From: Paracidovorax wautersii
GTDB lineage: Bacteria > Pseudomonadota > Gammaproteobacteria > Burkholderiales > Burkholderiaceae_C
Length of the DNA: 35,209 nt
NCBI GenBank assembly: GCA_009912175.1
Contig: WNDQ01000042.1
Span: 1-35,209, forward strand
Direction of reading: 5' to 3'
Shown here piece by piece: positions 17,770 through 27,221 of the stretch. Made by a program: the position numbers and the translations under genes. The stretch's first letter is position 1, and each line of letters begins with the position of its first letter. The notes beneath the pieces are model-generated. The model did not search any database, was not told where the DNA came from, and worked only from the letters and a program-made list of their open reading frames with translations.

Positions 17770-18771
17770 TCACTCCAGGCTCGCGCCCGAGTCCTTGACG
17801 ATCTGGGCCCAGCGCGGCACCTCGGTGCGCAGCAGTGCGCTGAACTGCTCGGCGCTGCCGCCAAGCACGTCGCCGCCTTCGGCTCGCAGCTTCTCGACCA
17901 CTTCGGGATCGCGCAGCGCGTCGTTGATGGCGGTGTTGATCTGCTGCACCACAGGGGCAGGTGTCCCCGCCGGGGCCAGCACGCCGTACCACGAGGTGGC
18001 CTCGAAATTCTTGTAGCCAGACTCGACCAGCGTGGGCGTCTTCGGCAGTTGTTCGGAGCGCTTGAGCGAGGTGACGACCACCGCGTGCAGCTTGCCGTTG
18101 CGAATTTGCCCAATCAGCGTGGGCACGGCCGACATGTACAGGTCGATCTGGCCGCTCACGAGGTCGATCATGGCCTGCGACGCGCCCTTGTACGGCACGT
18201 GGCGCAGCTTGATGCCGGCCGCGTCCGAGATCAATTGCCCGGCCAGGTGGGCGACCGTGCCGTTGCCCGAATAACCCAGCGTGATGCCGTCCGGCTTGGC
18301 CTTGGCGGCGGCCACGACGTCGGCAAAGGTCTTGTAGGGCGAGCCGGCCGCCGTGGCCATCACGATCGGCGCCGACGAGACCAGGGCCACGGGCGCCAGG
18401 TCTTTCTGCGGGTCGTAGGGCAGCCTGGCGTAGAGCGTCGGGTTGATCGCCAGATTGCTGGTCTGCCCCATGACCAGCATGTAGCCGTCCGCGGCCGACT
18501 TGGCCACGGCGTCCACGCCAAGGTTGCCGCCCGCGCCCGAGCGGTTCTCCACCACCACGTTCCATTGGCGCTGGTCCGCCAGTTTCTTGGCCAGCGTGCG
18601 GGCGATCAGGTCGGTGCCGCCACCGGGCGGAAACGGAACGACCAGGCGGATGGGCTTGTTCGGATAGGCCGGCTGCGCCCATGCCGGCACCGCCGGCAAT
18701 GCGGCGGTGGCCAGGCCGATCAGGGCGGCGCACAGACGTGGCGCAAGGAAGTTCAATGAGGTCAGGGGCAT
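17770..18771 (-). CDS. Bug-family (TTT) periplasmic solute-binding protein 3
   Basis: The protein is 333 residues long from MPLTSLN, with GGAG nine bases upstream; the longer frame starting at 18843 would run over the divergent promoter. The signal peptide ends at AWA after about residue 32. Motifs are IRLVVPFPPGGGTDLIAR, NVVVENRSGAGGNLGVDAVA, DGYMLVMGQTS, LGYSGNGTVAHLAGQLI and LRHVPYKGASQAMIDLVSGQ. It is the first gene of the eight-gene operon, divergent from the IclR regulator. It would be the first product made on induction, consistent with a role in capturing the inducer or substrate. Confidence 0.93.
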   Translation of the reverse strand: MPLTSLNFLAPRLCAALIGLATAALPAVPAWAQPAYPNKPIRLVVPFPPGGGTDLIARTLAKKLADQRQWNVVVENRSGAGGNLGVDAVAKSAADGYMLVMGQTSNLAINPTLYARLPYDPQKDLAPVALVSSAPIVMATAAGSPYKTFADVVAAAKAKPDGITLGYSGNGTVAHLAGQLISDAAGIKLRHVPYKGASQAMIDLVSGQIDLYMSAVPTLIGQIRNGKLHAVVVTSLKRSEQLPKTPTLVESGYKNFEATSWYGVLAPAGTPAPVVQQINTAINDALRDPEVVEKLRAEGGDVLGGSAEQFSALLRTEVPRWAQIVKDSGASLE

Positions 18772-18857
18772 GTCTTTGTCTCCGTCGTTGGTATCGGGCT
18801 TCGCCCTGGGGGGCGTGGACGGAACTTTAGGAAAGCGTTTCAACCCTTACAATGATA

Positions 18858-18872
18858 TTTCACTCAGCGAAA
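18858..18872. promoter_or_regulatory. IclR-type operator candidate in the divergent promoter
   Basis: TTTCACTCAGCGAAA is a 15-bp palindrome with six of seven paired positions matching around a central C. It lies 12 bp before the IclR start and 87 bp from the Bug3 start, in the 112-bp gap between the two. A TACAAT -10-like box (18848-18853) is adjacent. IclR-family regulators usually bind such short TTTC/GAAA palindromes at divergent promoters. Binding by this protein is inferred from position. Confidence 0.55.
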
Positions 18873-18883
18873 CACATTGCATC

Positions 18884-19723
18884 ATGAGCAACCCTCGCCC
18901 CAGCGGCACACGCTCGCCCTCGACCCCGAGCCGCGCCGCGCCCCCGACGCAACCCCAAGCGCCCGCCCCTTCAGGCCATCCCGATGCACGCGAGGGTGGT
19001 GGCGTCATCGCCGTCACCCGTGCGTTGCAGTTGTTGGAAGCCTTCGCGCTGGGCGAGTCGCACCTGTCGCTGGCCGAATTGAGCCGGCGCTGCCAGTTGC
19101 ACAAGACCACGGCGCTGCGCCTGGCACGCACGCTGGCGCAGTCGGGCTACATGGTCCAGCGCGACGACGGCGATTGGCGCCTGGGGCCCGCCGCGGGCTG
19201 GCTGGGCGCGCGCTACCAGGCCGGGTTCGACGTGCAGAACGCGCTGGAGCCAGCGCTGCGCGAGCTCTCGCAAGCCACGGGTGAAAGCACGGCTTTTTAC
19301 GTGCGCGAAGGCCAGGTGCGCACCTGCCTCGTGCGTGTGGAGGGCCCCCAGGCGCTGCGCCACCATGCGCGCATGGGCGAAGGCCTGCCGCTGGACCAGG
19401 GCTCGCCGGGGCGGGTGATCCTGGCGTTTTCGGGCGAGCCCGGCGAGCTTTACGAGCAGATCCGCCGGCGCGGCTACCACTGGTCCATCGGCGAGCGCGA
19501 ACCAGGCGTGGCCACGGTCTCGGCCCCGGTGTTCGGCCTGAACTGGCGGCTGATGGGCTCGGTCTGCATCTCGGGGCCGGATGCGCGCCTGCCGTCCGCC
19601 AAGCTCGAATCGCTGGCGCAGGCCGTCATCGCGACCGCCAATCGCCTGTCCTATGCGCTGGCCGGCCGCGCGCCCGCCACCGAGGCCGTCCAGGCCAGCC
19701 ACTGGCATCCGCCGCTCGGCTGA
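18884..19723 (+). CDS. IclR-family transcriptional regulator
   Basis: This 279-residue regulator has a Pro/Ala-rich disordered head (about 38 residues). The winged helix follows (GVIAVTRALQLLEAFALGES, LSLAELSRRCQLHKTTALRL) and then the GAF-like effector domain (about 110-265). QALRHHARMGEGLPLDQGSPGRVILAF and FGLNWRLMGSVCISGP are family landmarks. IclR proteins typically control small-carboxylate or aromatic-acid catabolic operons and respond to a pathway metabolite. It is divergent from the eight-gene Bug/hydrolase/aldolase operon and shares a palindrome with it. The start is the first ATG; a later start would remove only the disordered head. Confidence 0.9.
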   Translation: MSNPRPSGTRSPSTPSRAAPPTQPQAPAPSGHPDAREGGGVIAVTRALQLLEAFALGESHLSLAELSRRCQLHKTTALRLARTLAQSGYMVQRDDGDWRLGPAAGWLGARYQAGFDVQNALEPALRELSQATGESTAFYVREGQVRTCLVRVEGPQALRHHARMGEGLPLDQGSPGRVILAFSGEPGELYEQIRRRGYHWSIGEREPGVATVSAPVFGLNWRLMGSVCISGPDARLPSAKLESLAQAVIATANRLSYALAGRAPATEAVQASHWHPPLG

Positions 19724-20020
19724 CGGCCGTCTTGCCCCCAGTGGCGCGCCGCCAACGCCTGCGGGCACGAAAGCGCCAACGGCCAGGGCGATCCGCTAGA
19801 ATGTTCGGCTATGTCGATCGCCCGCCCTTTCGCCCTCAATGCTGCTCCCACCGGTGCGGCTGGCGTGGCCGCCTGCGCGACCCTCATCACCAAAACGACG
19901 ATTAAAGGCTGACCCAGCCCGGATCGTCGCGCGCCCTCCCCGGCTCGACGAGCCGGGCCCAAAGACCGCCGGCAGCAGCCGGTCGGGGAGGAAAAACCCA
20001 ACACACAAGGCGCATTCTCG
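19724..20020. promoter_or_regulatory. Leader region of asd with a hairpin
   Basis: In this 297-bp gap no gene is convincing. A TAGAAT -10-like hexamer at 19797-19802 lacks a good -35. A perfect 9-bp inverted repeat around one base, CCCGGCTCG/CGAGCCGGG at 19939-19957, would form a hairpin in the asd leader. A GGGGAGGAAA purine stretch at 19985-19994 precedes asd by about 27 bp, further than a normal ribosome site. Confidence 0.4.
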
Positions 20021-21157
20021 ATGGCTACCGCAAACTATCTCTCCAATGCAAAGCCCGTTGTCGGCCTGGTCGGCTGGCGTGGCATGGCGGGCTCGGTCCT
20101 GATCGACCGCATGCAGGCTGAAGGCGACTTCGATCTGATCGATCCGGTCTTCTTCTCGACCTCCAACGCGGGCGGCAAGGCCCCGGCCCAGGCCAAGACG
20201 GAGACGACGCTGCAGGACGCCTTCAGCATCGACGCCTTGAAGCGTTGCGACGTGGTCCTGACCGCCCAGGGCGGCGACTACACCAACGACATCTTCCCCA
20301 AGCTGCGCGCCGCTGGCTGGAACGGCTACTGGATCGACGCCGCGTCCTCGCTGCGCATGAAGGACGACGCCGTCATCGTGCTCGACCCGGTCAATGACGG
20401 CGTGATCCGCCGCGCCCTCGACAAGGGTGTGAAGAACTACATCGGCGGCAACTGCACCAACTCCATCCTGCTGATGGGCGTGGGCGGCCTGTTCCGCGAA
20501 GACCTGGTCGAGTGGGTCAGCTCCATGACCTACCAGGCCGCGTCGGGCGGCGGCGCCAACCACATGCGCGAATTGCTCAAGGGCATGGGCGTGGTGTACG
20601 GCAGCGTGGCCGACGAGCTGGCCACGCCCTCCTCGGCCATCCTGGACATCGACCGCAAGGTCGCCCAGGCGATCCGCCAGGACGTGCCGACCGAGTTCTT
20701 CGGCGCCCCGCTGGCCGGCGGCCCGATCCCCTGGATCGACGCGCAACTCGACAACGGCCAGTCCAAGGAAGAATGGAAGGGCCAGGCCGAGGTCAACAAG
20801 ATCCTCGACACGCCCAAGACCATTCCGGTCGACGGCCTGTGCGTGCGCGTGGGCGCCATGCGCTGCCACAGCCTGGCGCTGACCATCAAGCTCAAGAAGG
20901 ACCTGCCGCTCGAGCAGATCGAAGCGATCATCCAGCGCGGCAGCCCCTGGGTGAAGTGGGTGCCCAACGACCGCGCCGTGACCGTCAAGGAACTCACGCC
21001 CGCCGCCATCACCGGTGGCCTGGAAATCGGCGTGGGCCGCGTGCGCAAGCTCAACCAAGGGCCCGAGTACATCTCGGCCTTCGTGATCGGCGACCAGCTG
21101 CTGTGGGGCGCGGCCGAGCCGCTGCGCCGCATGCTGCGCATCCTGCTGGGCCGTTAA
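20021..21157 (+). CDS. asd: Aspartate-semialdehyde dehydrogenase
   Basis: Asd reduces aspartyl phosphate to aspartate semialdehyde with NADPH, feeding lysine/diaminopimelate, threonine and methionine synthesis. It is essential for the cell wall. The protein has 378 residues. Landmarks are [18 protein letters not shown] (the Gram-negative Asd nucleotide motif), the nucleophile Cys145 in [16 protein letters not shown], and [12 protein letters not shown]. The His-containing [16 protein letters not shown] lies near residue 285. truA follows after only 7 bp. Confidence 0.97.
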   Translation: MATANYLSNAKPVVGLVGWRGMAGSVLIDRMQAEGDFDLIDPVFFSTSNAGGKAPAQAKTETTLQDAFSIDALKRCDVVLTAQGGDYTNDIFPKLRAAGWNGYWIDAASSLRMKDDAVIVLDPVNDGVIRRALDKGVKNYIGGNCTNSILLMGVGGLFREDLVEWVSSMTYQAASGGGANHMRELLKGMGVVYGSVADELATPSSAILDIDRKVAQAIRQDVPTEFFGAPLAGGPIPWIDAQLDNGQSKEEWKGQAEVNKILDTPKTIPVDGLCVRVGAMRCHSLALTIKLKKDLPLEQIEAIIQRGSPWVKWVPNDRAVTVKELTPAAITGGLEIGVGRVRKLNQGPEYISAFVIGDQLLWGAAEPLRRMLRILLGR

Positions 21158-21164
21158 GCCCTTC

Positions 21165-21971
21165 ATGCGCATCGCCCTGGGCATCACCTACAACGGGCAG
21201 GCCTACGACGGCTGGCAAAGCCAGCCGTCGGGCCGCACCGTGCAGGACCGGCTCGAAACCGCCCTGGCGCGTTTTTCCGGCGATGGCCAGCCCGCCATTG
21301 GCACGCTGTGCGCCGGCCGCACCGACGCGGGTGTGCACGGGCTCATGCAGGTCGTGCATTTCGACACCGACCTGGCGCGCGACGATTTCTCGTGGGTGCG
21401 CGGCACCAACGCCCACCTGCCGCCCGACATCGCCGTGCAATGGGCGCGCCGCGTGCCCGACGCCTTCCACGCGCGCGCCAGCGCCACGGCGCGCCGCTAT
21501 GCCTACATCCTGCTCGAATCGCCCGTGCGTCCCAGCGTGGAAGCCGGACGCGTGGGCTGGGTGTTCAAGCCGCTCGCGCTCGACGCCATGCGCGAAGCCG
21601 CCGGCCATCTGATCGGCGAGCACGACTTCACCTCCTTTCGCGCCTCGGCCTGCCAGGCGCTCACGCCCGTCAAGGACTTGCGCCGCATCGACATCCAGCG
21701 CAAGGGCCGGCCCGACGGCAGCGCCTACTGGCGTTTCGAGTTCGAGGCCAACGCCTTCCTGCACCACATGATCCGCAACCTGATGGGCTCGCTGATCACC
21801 GTGGGCCAGGGGCTGCAGCCGCCCGCATGGATGGCGCAGGTGCTGGCCGCGCGCAGCCGTGACGCGGCCTCGCCCACCTTCTCGCCCGACGGGCTGTACT
21901 TCCTGGGCCCGGTCTACGACACCCACTGGGGCCTGCCCTCGCAAACCGCCGCATTCGACTGGCTGCCCTGA
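21165..21971 (+). CDS. truA: tRNA pseudouridine(38-40) synthase TruA
   Basis: TruA converts uridines 38-40 of the anticodon stem to pseudouridine. The 268 residues begin [18 protein letters not shown]. The catalytic Asp54 is in the invariant [11 protein letters not shown], and ARRYAYIL and [19 protein letters not shown] are later family landmarks. It starts seven bases after asd stops, so the two are probably co-transcribed. In many beta- and gammaproteobacteria a fimV-like gene separates them, and none is present here. Confidence 0.97.
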   Translation: MRIALGITYNGQAYDGWQSQPSGRTVQDRLETALARFSGDGQPAIGTLCAGRTDAGVHGLMQVVHFDTDLARDDFSWVRGTNAHLPPDIAVQWARRVPDAFHARASATARRYAYILLESPVRPSVEAGRVGWVFKPLALDAMREAAGHLIGEHDFTSFRASACQALTPVKDLRRIDIQRKGRPDGSAYWRFEFEANAFLHHMIRNLMGSLITVGQGLQPPAWMAQVLAARSRDAASPTFSPDGLYFLGPVYDTHWGLPSQTAAFDWLP

Positions 21972-22003
21972 GCTTGCGACAATGCGGACTTGGAATCCGC
22001 ACC

Positions 22004-22741
22004 ATGACCGAAGCACTGAACTCCGCCCCGACCCCGCCTGTTGCCCCGCAGCGCCGCACGCGCGTCAAGATCTGCGGCCTCACGCGTGAACAAGACCTGG
22101 ACGCCACCGTGGCCGCTGGCGCCGATGCCGTCGGCTTCGTGCTGTACGCCAAAAGCCCCCGCCACGTCAGCGCGGCGCGCGCGCGCGAGCTGGCGCTGCG
22201 CCTGCCGCCCTTCGTCACGCCCGTGCTGCTGCTGGTCAACGCCACGCCCGAGGTGGTGGCCGCGGCCGTTGCCGCCGTGCCCTGGGCCGTGCTGCAGTTC
22301 CACGGCGACGAAACCGTGGCGCAATGCGAGGCGGCGGGCCAGCGCTACATCCGCGCCGCGCGTATTCCGCTGGGGCCGCAGGCGCCCGCTTTCGATCTCG
22401 TAGAATATGCCACTGCTTATGCCAGCGCGCAGGCCATCCTGGCCGACGCGCACGCCGCCAGCTACGGCGGCACCGGGCAGTCATTCAACTGGAACGCCTT
22501 CAATTGGTCACACCCCGCAATCGCCGCCAGCTCTCGGCTCGTTTTGTCTGGTGGACTCACGCCTGCAAACGTGACCGATGGCATCTTGCAAGTACGGCCC
22601 TGGGCCGTTGACGTCAGCTCCGGTGTCGAGGCCGTGGATGCCCACGGCCAGCCCTTGAAGGGCCTCAAGGACCCGGTCAGGATCGAGCGCTTCATCGCCG
22701 CCGTGCGCGCGGCCGATGCGCAACTTGCCAAGAAAGATTGA
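22004..22741 (+). CDS. trpF: Phosphoribosylanthranilate isomerase
   Basis: TrpF carries out the Amadori rearrangement of phosphoribosylanthranilate to CdRP in tryptophan synthesis. The protein has 245 residues. The catalytic Cys is in [14 protein letters not shown] and the catalytic Asp in [31 protein letters not shown] and [10 protein letters not shown] are TIM-barrel landmarks. The N-terminus is about 20 residues longer than the smallest TrpF proteins, and the ATG was chosen as the first after the truA stop. trpB follows after 4 bp. Confidence 0.97.
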   Translation: MTEALNSAPTPPVAPQRRTRVKICGLTREQDLDATVAAGADAVGFVLYAKSPRHVSAARARELALRLPPFVTPVLLLVNATPEVVAAAVAAVPWAVLQFHGDETVAQCEAAGQRYIRAARIPLGPQAPAFDLVEYATAYASAQAILADAHAASYGGTGQSFNWNAFNWSHPAIAASSRLVLSGGLTPANVTDGILQVRPWAVDVSSGVEAVDAHGQPLKGLKDPVRIERFIAAVRAADAQLAKKD

Positions 22742-22745
22742 ATCC

Positions 22746-23945
<1,200 letters not shown>

Positions 23946-23961
23946 ACCGAGGAGTGGACTC

Positions 23962-24771
23962 ATGAGCCGTATCCAAGCCACTTTCGAACGCCTGCAGGCC
24001 GCAGGCCGCAAGGCGCTGATCCCTTACGTCACCGCGGGTGATCCTTATGCCGACGTGACCGTCGAGCTGATGCTGGCCATGGCCCTCGCCGGCGCTGACG
24101 TGATCGAGCTGGGCGTGCCCTTCTCCGACCCCATGGCCGACGGCCCGGTGATCCAGAAGGCCTCCGAGCGCGCGCTGGCCAAGGGCATCAACCTGACGCG
24201 CGTGCTGGAGATGGTGCGCGCCTTCCGCGCCCAGGATGCCGACACGCCCGTCGTGCTGATGGGCTACGCCAACCCGGTCGAGCGCTACGAGCAGCGCACG
24301 GGCGCCGGCAGCTTCGCGCGCGACGCGGCGGCCGCGGGCGTCGACGGCGTGCTGATCGTCGACTACCCGCCCGAAGAGGCCGAGGCCTTTGCCGCCAGCC
24401 TCAAGGCGCAGGGACTGGACCTGATCTTCCTGCTCGCGCCGACCTCGTCGGACGCGCGCATCGCGCAGGTTGCGGGCATTGCCACGGGCTACGTCTACTA
24501 CGTCTCGCTCAAGGGCGTGACGGGCGCCGGCACGCTGGACACGGGCGCCGTCGACCAGGCGCTGCCGCGCATCCGCCGCCACGTGAAGATTCCGCTGGGC
24601 GTGGGTTTTGGCATTCGCGACGCGCAAACCGCGCGCGCCATCGGCGAGGTGGCTGACGCGGTGGTCATCGGCAGCCGCCTGATCCAGCTGATCGAAAACG
24701 AGCCGCGCGAGCGGGTGGCCGAGGTCGCCGCCGACTTCGTGCAAGGCATCCGCGCCGGCCTGGACGCCTGA
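23962..24771 (+). CDS. trpA: Tryptophan synthase alpha subunit
   Basis: TrpA splits indole-3-glycerol phosphate into indole and glyceraldehyde 3-phosphate and hands indole to TrpB. The protein has 269 residues. The catalytic Glu is in [16 protein letters not shown] and the catalytic Asp in [32 protein letters not shown] and [14 protein letters not shown] are family motifs. A clear GAGGAG ribosome site lies nine bases upstream of the ATG. Confidence 0.98.
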   Translation: MSRIQATFERLQAAGRKALIPYVTAGDPYADVTVELMLAMALAGADVIELGVPFSDPMADGPVIQKASERALAKGINLTRVLEMVRAFRAQDADTPVVLMGYANPVERYEQRTGAGSFARDAAAAGVDGVLIVDYPPEEAEAFAASLKAQGLDLIFLLAPTSSDARIAQVAGIATGYVYYVSLKGVTGAGTLDTGAVDQALPRIRRHVKIPLGVGFGIRDAQTARAIGEVADAVVIGSRLIQLIENEPRERVAEVAADFVQGIRAGLDA

Positions 24772-24776
24772 GCAGG

Positions 24777-24806
24777 CTGACAGCCGGCCAGCGAGGCGAT
24801 TAAAAT
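24777..24806 (+). promoter_or_regulatory. Probable accD promoter
   Basis: CTGACA (24777-24782), an 18-bp spacer and TAAAAT (24801-24806) make a good sigma70-like promoter beginning six bases after the trpA stop. It would give accD a transcript of its own with a leader of about 120 bases, carrying the hairpin at 24846-24877. Confidence 0.6.
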
Positions 24807-24845
24807 AGCGCCCAACCCGCCCCGTCCCGACGGATGGGCACGAGT

Positions 24846-24877
24846 GGCCCGGCATGCGAACACCGCATGCCAGGGCC
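24846..24877 (+). terminator. Terminator-like hairpin in the accD leader
   Basis: A perfect 8-bp stem GGCATGCG/CGCATGCC with a 5-base loop is extended by GGCCC/GGGCC across a single bulged A. It is followed by GTTTTCTCTT. It resembles a rho-independent terminator and lies between the predicted accD promoter and the gene. It could end trp read-through, attenuate accD, or both. Confidence 0.6.
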
Positions 24878-24931
24878 GTTTTCTCTTATTCGCCGAAGGG
24901 CCTCGCCCCGCGGCATCAGGAAGGCAAACTC

Positions 24932-25810
24932 ATGTCCTGGCTTGAAAAACTGCTGCCCCCCAAGATCCAGCCCACCGACCCGGCCGAGCGCCGCGCCATC
25001 CCCGAGGGCCTGTGGATCAAGTGCCCGAGCTGCGAGACCGTGCTCTACAAGACCGACCTGGAGCAGAACCTCAACGTCTGCCCCAAGTGCGACCATCACA
25101 TGCGCATCGGTTCGCGCGCGCGCCTGAACGGCCTGCTCGACGCCGAAGGCCGCTACGAGATCGGCCAGGAAGTCGTGCCGGTCGACCCGCTCAAGTTCAA
25201 GGACAGCCGCAAGTACACCGAGCGCCTGAAAGAAGCGATGGAGAACACTGGCGAGACCGACGCGCTGGTGGTCATCGGCGGCTCGATCCAGAGCATCAAC
25301 GTGGTGGTGGCCTGCTTCGAGTTCGAATTCATGGGCGGCTCCATGGGCTCGGTGGTTGGCGAGCGTTTTGTGCGCGGCGTCGAAACCGCCATCGAACAGA
25401 AGGTGCCCTTCCTGTGCTTCACCGCCACCGGTGGCGCGCGCATGCAGGAAGGCCTGCTCTCGCTCATGCAGATGGCCAAGACCAATGCCGCGCTCACGCG
25501 CCTGGCCAAGAAGGGCCTGCCCTACATCAGCGTGCTGACCGACCCGACCATGGGCGGCGTGTCGGCCGGCTTTGCCTTCGTGGGCGACGTGGTGATCGCC
25601 GAGCCCAAGGCGCTGATCGGTTTTGCCGGCCCGCGCGTGATCGAGAACACCGTGCGCGAAAAACTGCCGCCGGGCTTCCAGCGTGCCGAGTTCCTGGTCA
25701 AGAAGGGCGCCGTGGACTTCATCTGCGACCGCCGCCAGCTGCGCGCCACGCTGGCCAACACGCTGGCCATGCTGCAGCGGCTGCCCGCCGACGCCGTCGC
25801 CGGCGACTGA
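24932..25810 (+). CDS. accD: Acetyl-CoA carboxylase carboxyltransferase beta subunit
   Basis: AccD, with AccA, transfers the carboxyl group from biotin to acetyl-CoA, the first committed step of fatty-acid synthesis. The 292 residues begin [10 protein letters not shown]. An N-terminal zinc ribbon has Cys31/Cys34 (KCPSCE) and Cys50/Cys53 (VCPKCD), the element that in E. coli also binds nucleic acid. The crotonase-fold core carries [32 protein letters not shown] and [11 protein letters not shown]. The longer open frame upstream runs through the leader hairpin and has no similarity. It sits downstream of trpA, as in other Burkholderiales. Confidence 0.98.
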   Translation: MSWLEKLLPPKIQPTDPAERRAIPEGLWIKCPSCETVLYKTDLEQNLNVCPKCDHHMRIGSRARLNGLLDAEGRYEIGQEVVPVDPLKFKDSRKYTERLKEAMENTGETDALVVIGGSIQSINVVVACFEFEFMGGSMGSVVGERFVRGVETAIEQKVPFLCFTATGGARMQEGLLSLMQMAKTNAALTRLAKKGLPYISVLTDPTMGGVSAGFAFVGDVVIAEPKALIGFAGPRVIENTVREKLPPGFQRAEFLVKKGAVDFICDRRQLRATLANTLAMLQRLPADAVAGD

Positions 25811-25850
25811 ACCCGCGCACCAACCCGGCCTGCCACCCAGCCCATCCACC

Positions 25851-26525
25851 ATGACCCCGGACCCGCAGGCCAACACATCCGCCCCCCGCCCGCTGCCGCT
25901 CTTTCCGCTGGGCACGGTGCTGTTCCCGCAGGGCATGCTGCCGCTGCGCATCTTCGAGCTGCGCTACCTGGAGATGATCGGCCAGTGCCTGCGCACGGGC
26001 GAGCCCTTCGGCATCGTGCTGCTATCGCACGGCCATGAGGTGCGCCAGCCCGGCCAGCCGGAAGTGCTCAGCGACGTCGGCACCTGCGCGACCGTCGTGG
26101 CCCATCAGCGGCCCCAACCCGGACTGATCCACATCGAATGCCAGGGCCAGCAGCGTTTTCGGCTGCTCGACCGGCACCAGGAAAAGAACGGCTTGTGGGT
26201 CGGCAACGCCCAGCTCCTGCCGCCCGACGATCCCGTCTGGACCGTGCCCGACGACCTGACACCCGCCGCTCGCCTGCTCTCGCAGCTCATGTCCGAGGCC
26301 ATGGACAAGGCCAGCGCGGGCGATGCCGCCGGCCTTGCCGCGCAGCCGTCCCGGCTCTACCAGGGCACGCCGCACTTCGACCAGTCCGGCTGGGTGGCCG
26401 ACCGCTGGTGCGAGATCCTGCCCCTGCCCCTGCACCAGAAACAACAATTACTCGAAGTCGAAAGCCCCGTCCTGCGCCTGGAGCTGGTGGCCGATCTGCT
26501 GCGGCAGAACGGGCTGATCGACTGA
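25851..26525 (+). CDS. LON substrate-binding-domain protein (peptidase S16-like)
   Basis: The 224 residues consist of the N-terminal substrate-binding domain of Lon without its ATPase or protease. LPLFPLGTVLFPQGMLPLRI and FELRYLEMIGQCL are the defining strands, followed by GIVLLSHGHEV and the IECQGQQRFRLLDRHQEKNG strand-turn. The C-terminal 90 residues are helical. Such stand-alone domains are widespread in proteobacteria and their role, perhaps substrate recognition or adaptor work, is not established. The ATG at 25851 is chosen because the upstream frame overlaps accD. Confidence 0.88.
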   Translation: MTPDPQANTSAPRPLPLFPLGTVLFPQGMLPLRIFELRYLEMIGQCLRTGEPFGIVLLSHGHEVRQPGQPEVLSDVGTCATVVAHQRPQPGLIHIECQGQQRFRLLDRHQEKNGLWVGNAQLLPPDDPVWTVPDDLTPAARLLSQLMSEAMDKASAGDAAGLAAQPSRLYQGTPHFDQSGWVADRWCEILPLPLHQKQQLLEVESPVLRLELVADLLRQNGLID

Positions 26526-26564
26526 CATCGCGCCCGCCAGCGCCTCTTTGATGGCCCGCCGTTC

Positions 26565-27221
26565 ATGCCGAAGTCCCCGCCCAGCACCACGCCTCTTCCT
26601 CCCCCATCCGACGACACCACCGCCTGGCGGCCCCAGAACAAATGGCAGCTGTGCACCGCCTTCGCCGCCCTGGCCATGCAGGGCTTTGGCGGCGTGCTGA
26701 CCGTGGTGCAGCGCGAACTGGTCGAGAAAAAACGCTGGATGACGCCCGCCGAATTCATCGAGGACTGGACCGTTGCCCAGATCCTGCCCGGCCCCAACGT
26801 GGTCAACCTAGCGCTGATCCTGGGCGACCGCTATTTCGGCCTGAGCGGCGCCATGGCCGCCCTGGCCGGGCTGTTCGCCCTGCCCCTCATGCTGGTGCTG
26901 GGCCTGACGCTGGCCTACCAGCAGTTCCTGGACGTCCCGGCCGTGGTCGGCGCGCTCAAGGGCATGGGCGCCGTTGCGGCCGGCCTCATCATGGCCACGG
27001 GCGTCAAGCTCATCGGGTCGCTGCGGCTCAACCCCATGGGTCTGGCTGTGGGCATCGGCCTGATGCTGATCACCTTTGGCTGCGTGGCCTTCTTGCTGCA
27101 CTGGCCGCTGATCGGCACGCTGCTGGGCGTGGGCCTGCCGGCCTATGCCTGGGCCTGGTACCGCCTGTGGTGGCGCGAAAAAGACGCGTCGGGCCACACC
27201 ACGAAAGCCCGCCATGAATGA
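26565..27221 (+). CDS. Chromate transporter, first half (short-chain CHR protein)
   Basis: The protein has 218 residues with about six hydrophobic segments after a Pro-rich cytoplasmic head. It holds one CHR domain: FGGVLTVVQRELVEKKRWMT, EFIEDWTVAQILPGPNVVNL and the GDRYFGLSGAMAALAGLFALP helix. Long ChrA proteins have two such domains with opposite topology. Short ones are encoded in pairs and work together in chromate/sulfate-type anion export. The partner starts inside the last eight bases of this gene. Family membership is clear; chromate as the natural substrate is assumed from the family. Confidence 0.9.
   Translation: MPKSPPSTTPLPPPSDDTTAWRPQNKWQLCTAFAALAMQGFGGVLTVVQRELVEKKRWMTPAEFIEDWTVAQILPGPNVVNLALILGDRYFGLSGAMAALAGLFALPLMLVLGLTLAYQQFLDVPAVVGALKGMGAVAAGLIMATGVKLIGSLRLNPMGLAVGIGLMLITFGCVAFLLHWPLIGTLLGVGLPAYAWAWYRLWWREKDASGHTTKARHE

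Noticed and set aside
16817-18733. A 638-codon minus-strand frame suggesting a Bug-hydrolase fusion
   Set aside because: The upstream half is the Bug3 gene read out of frame. The hydrolase begins at 17719, where similarity to its paralogue begins.
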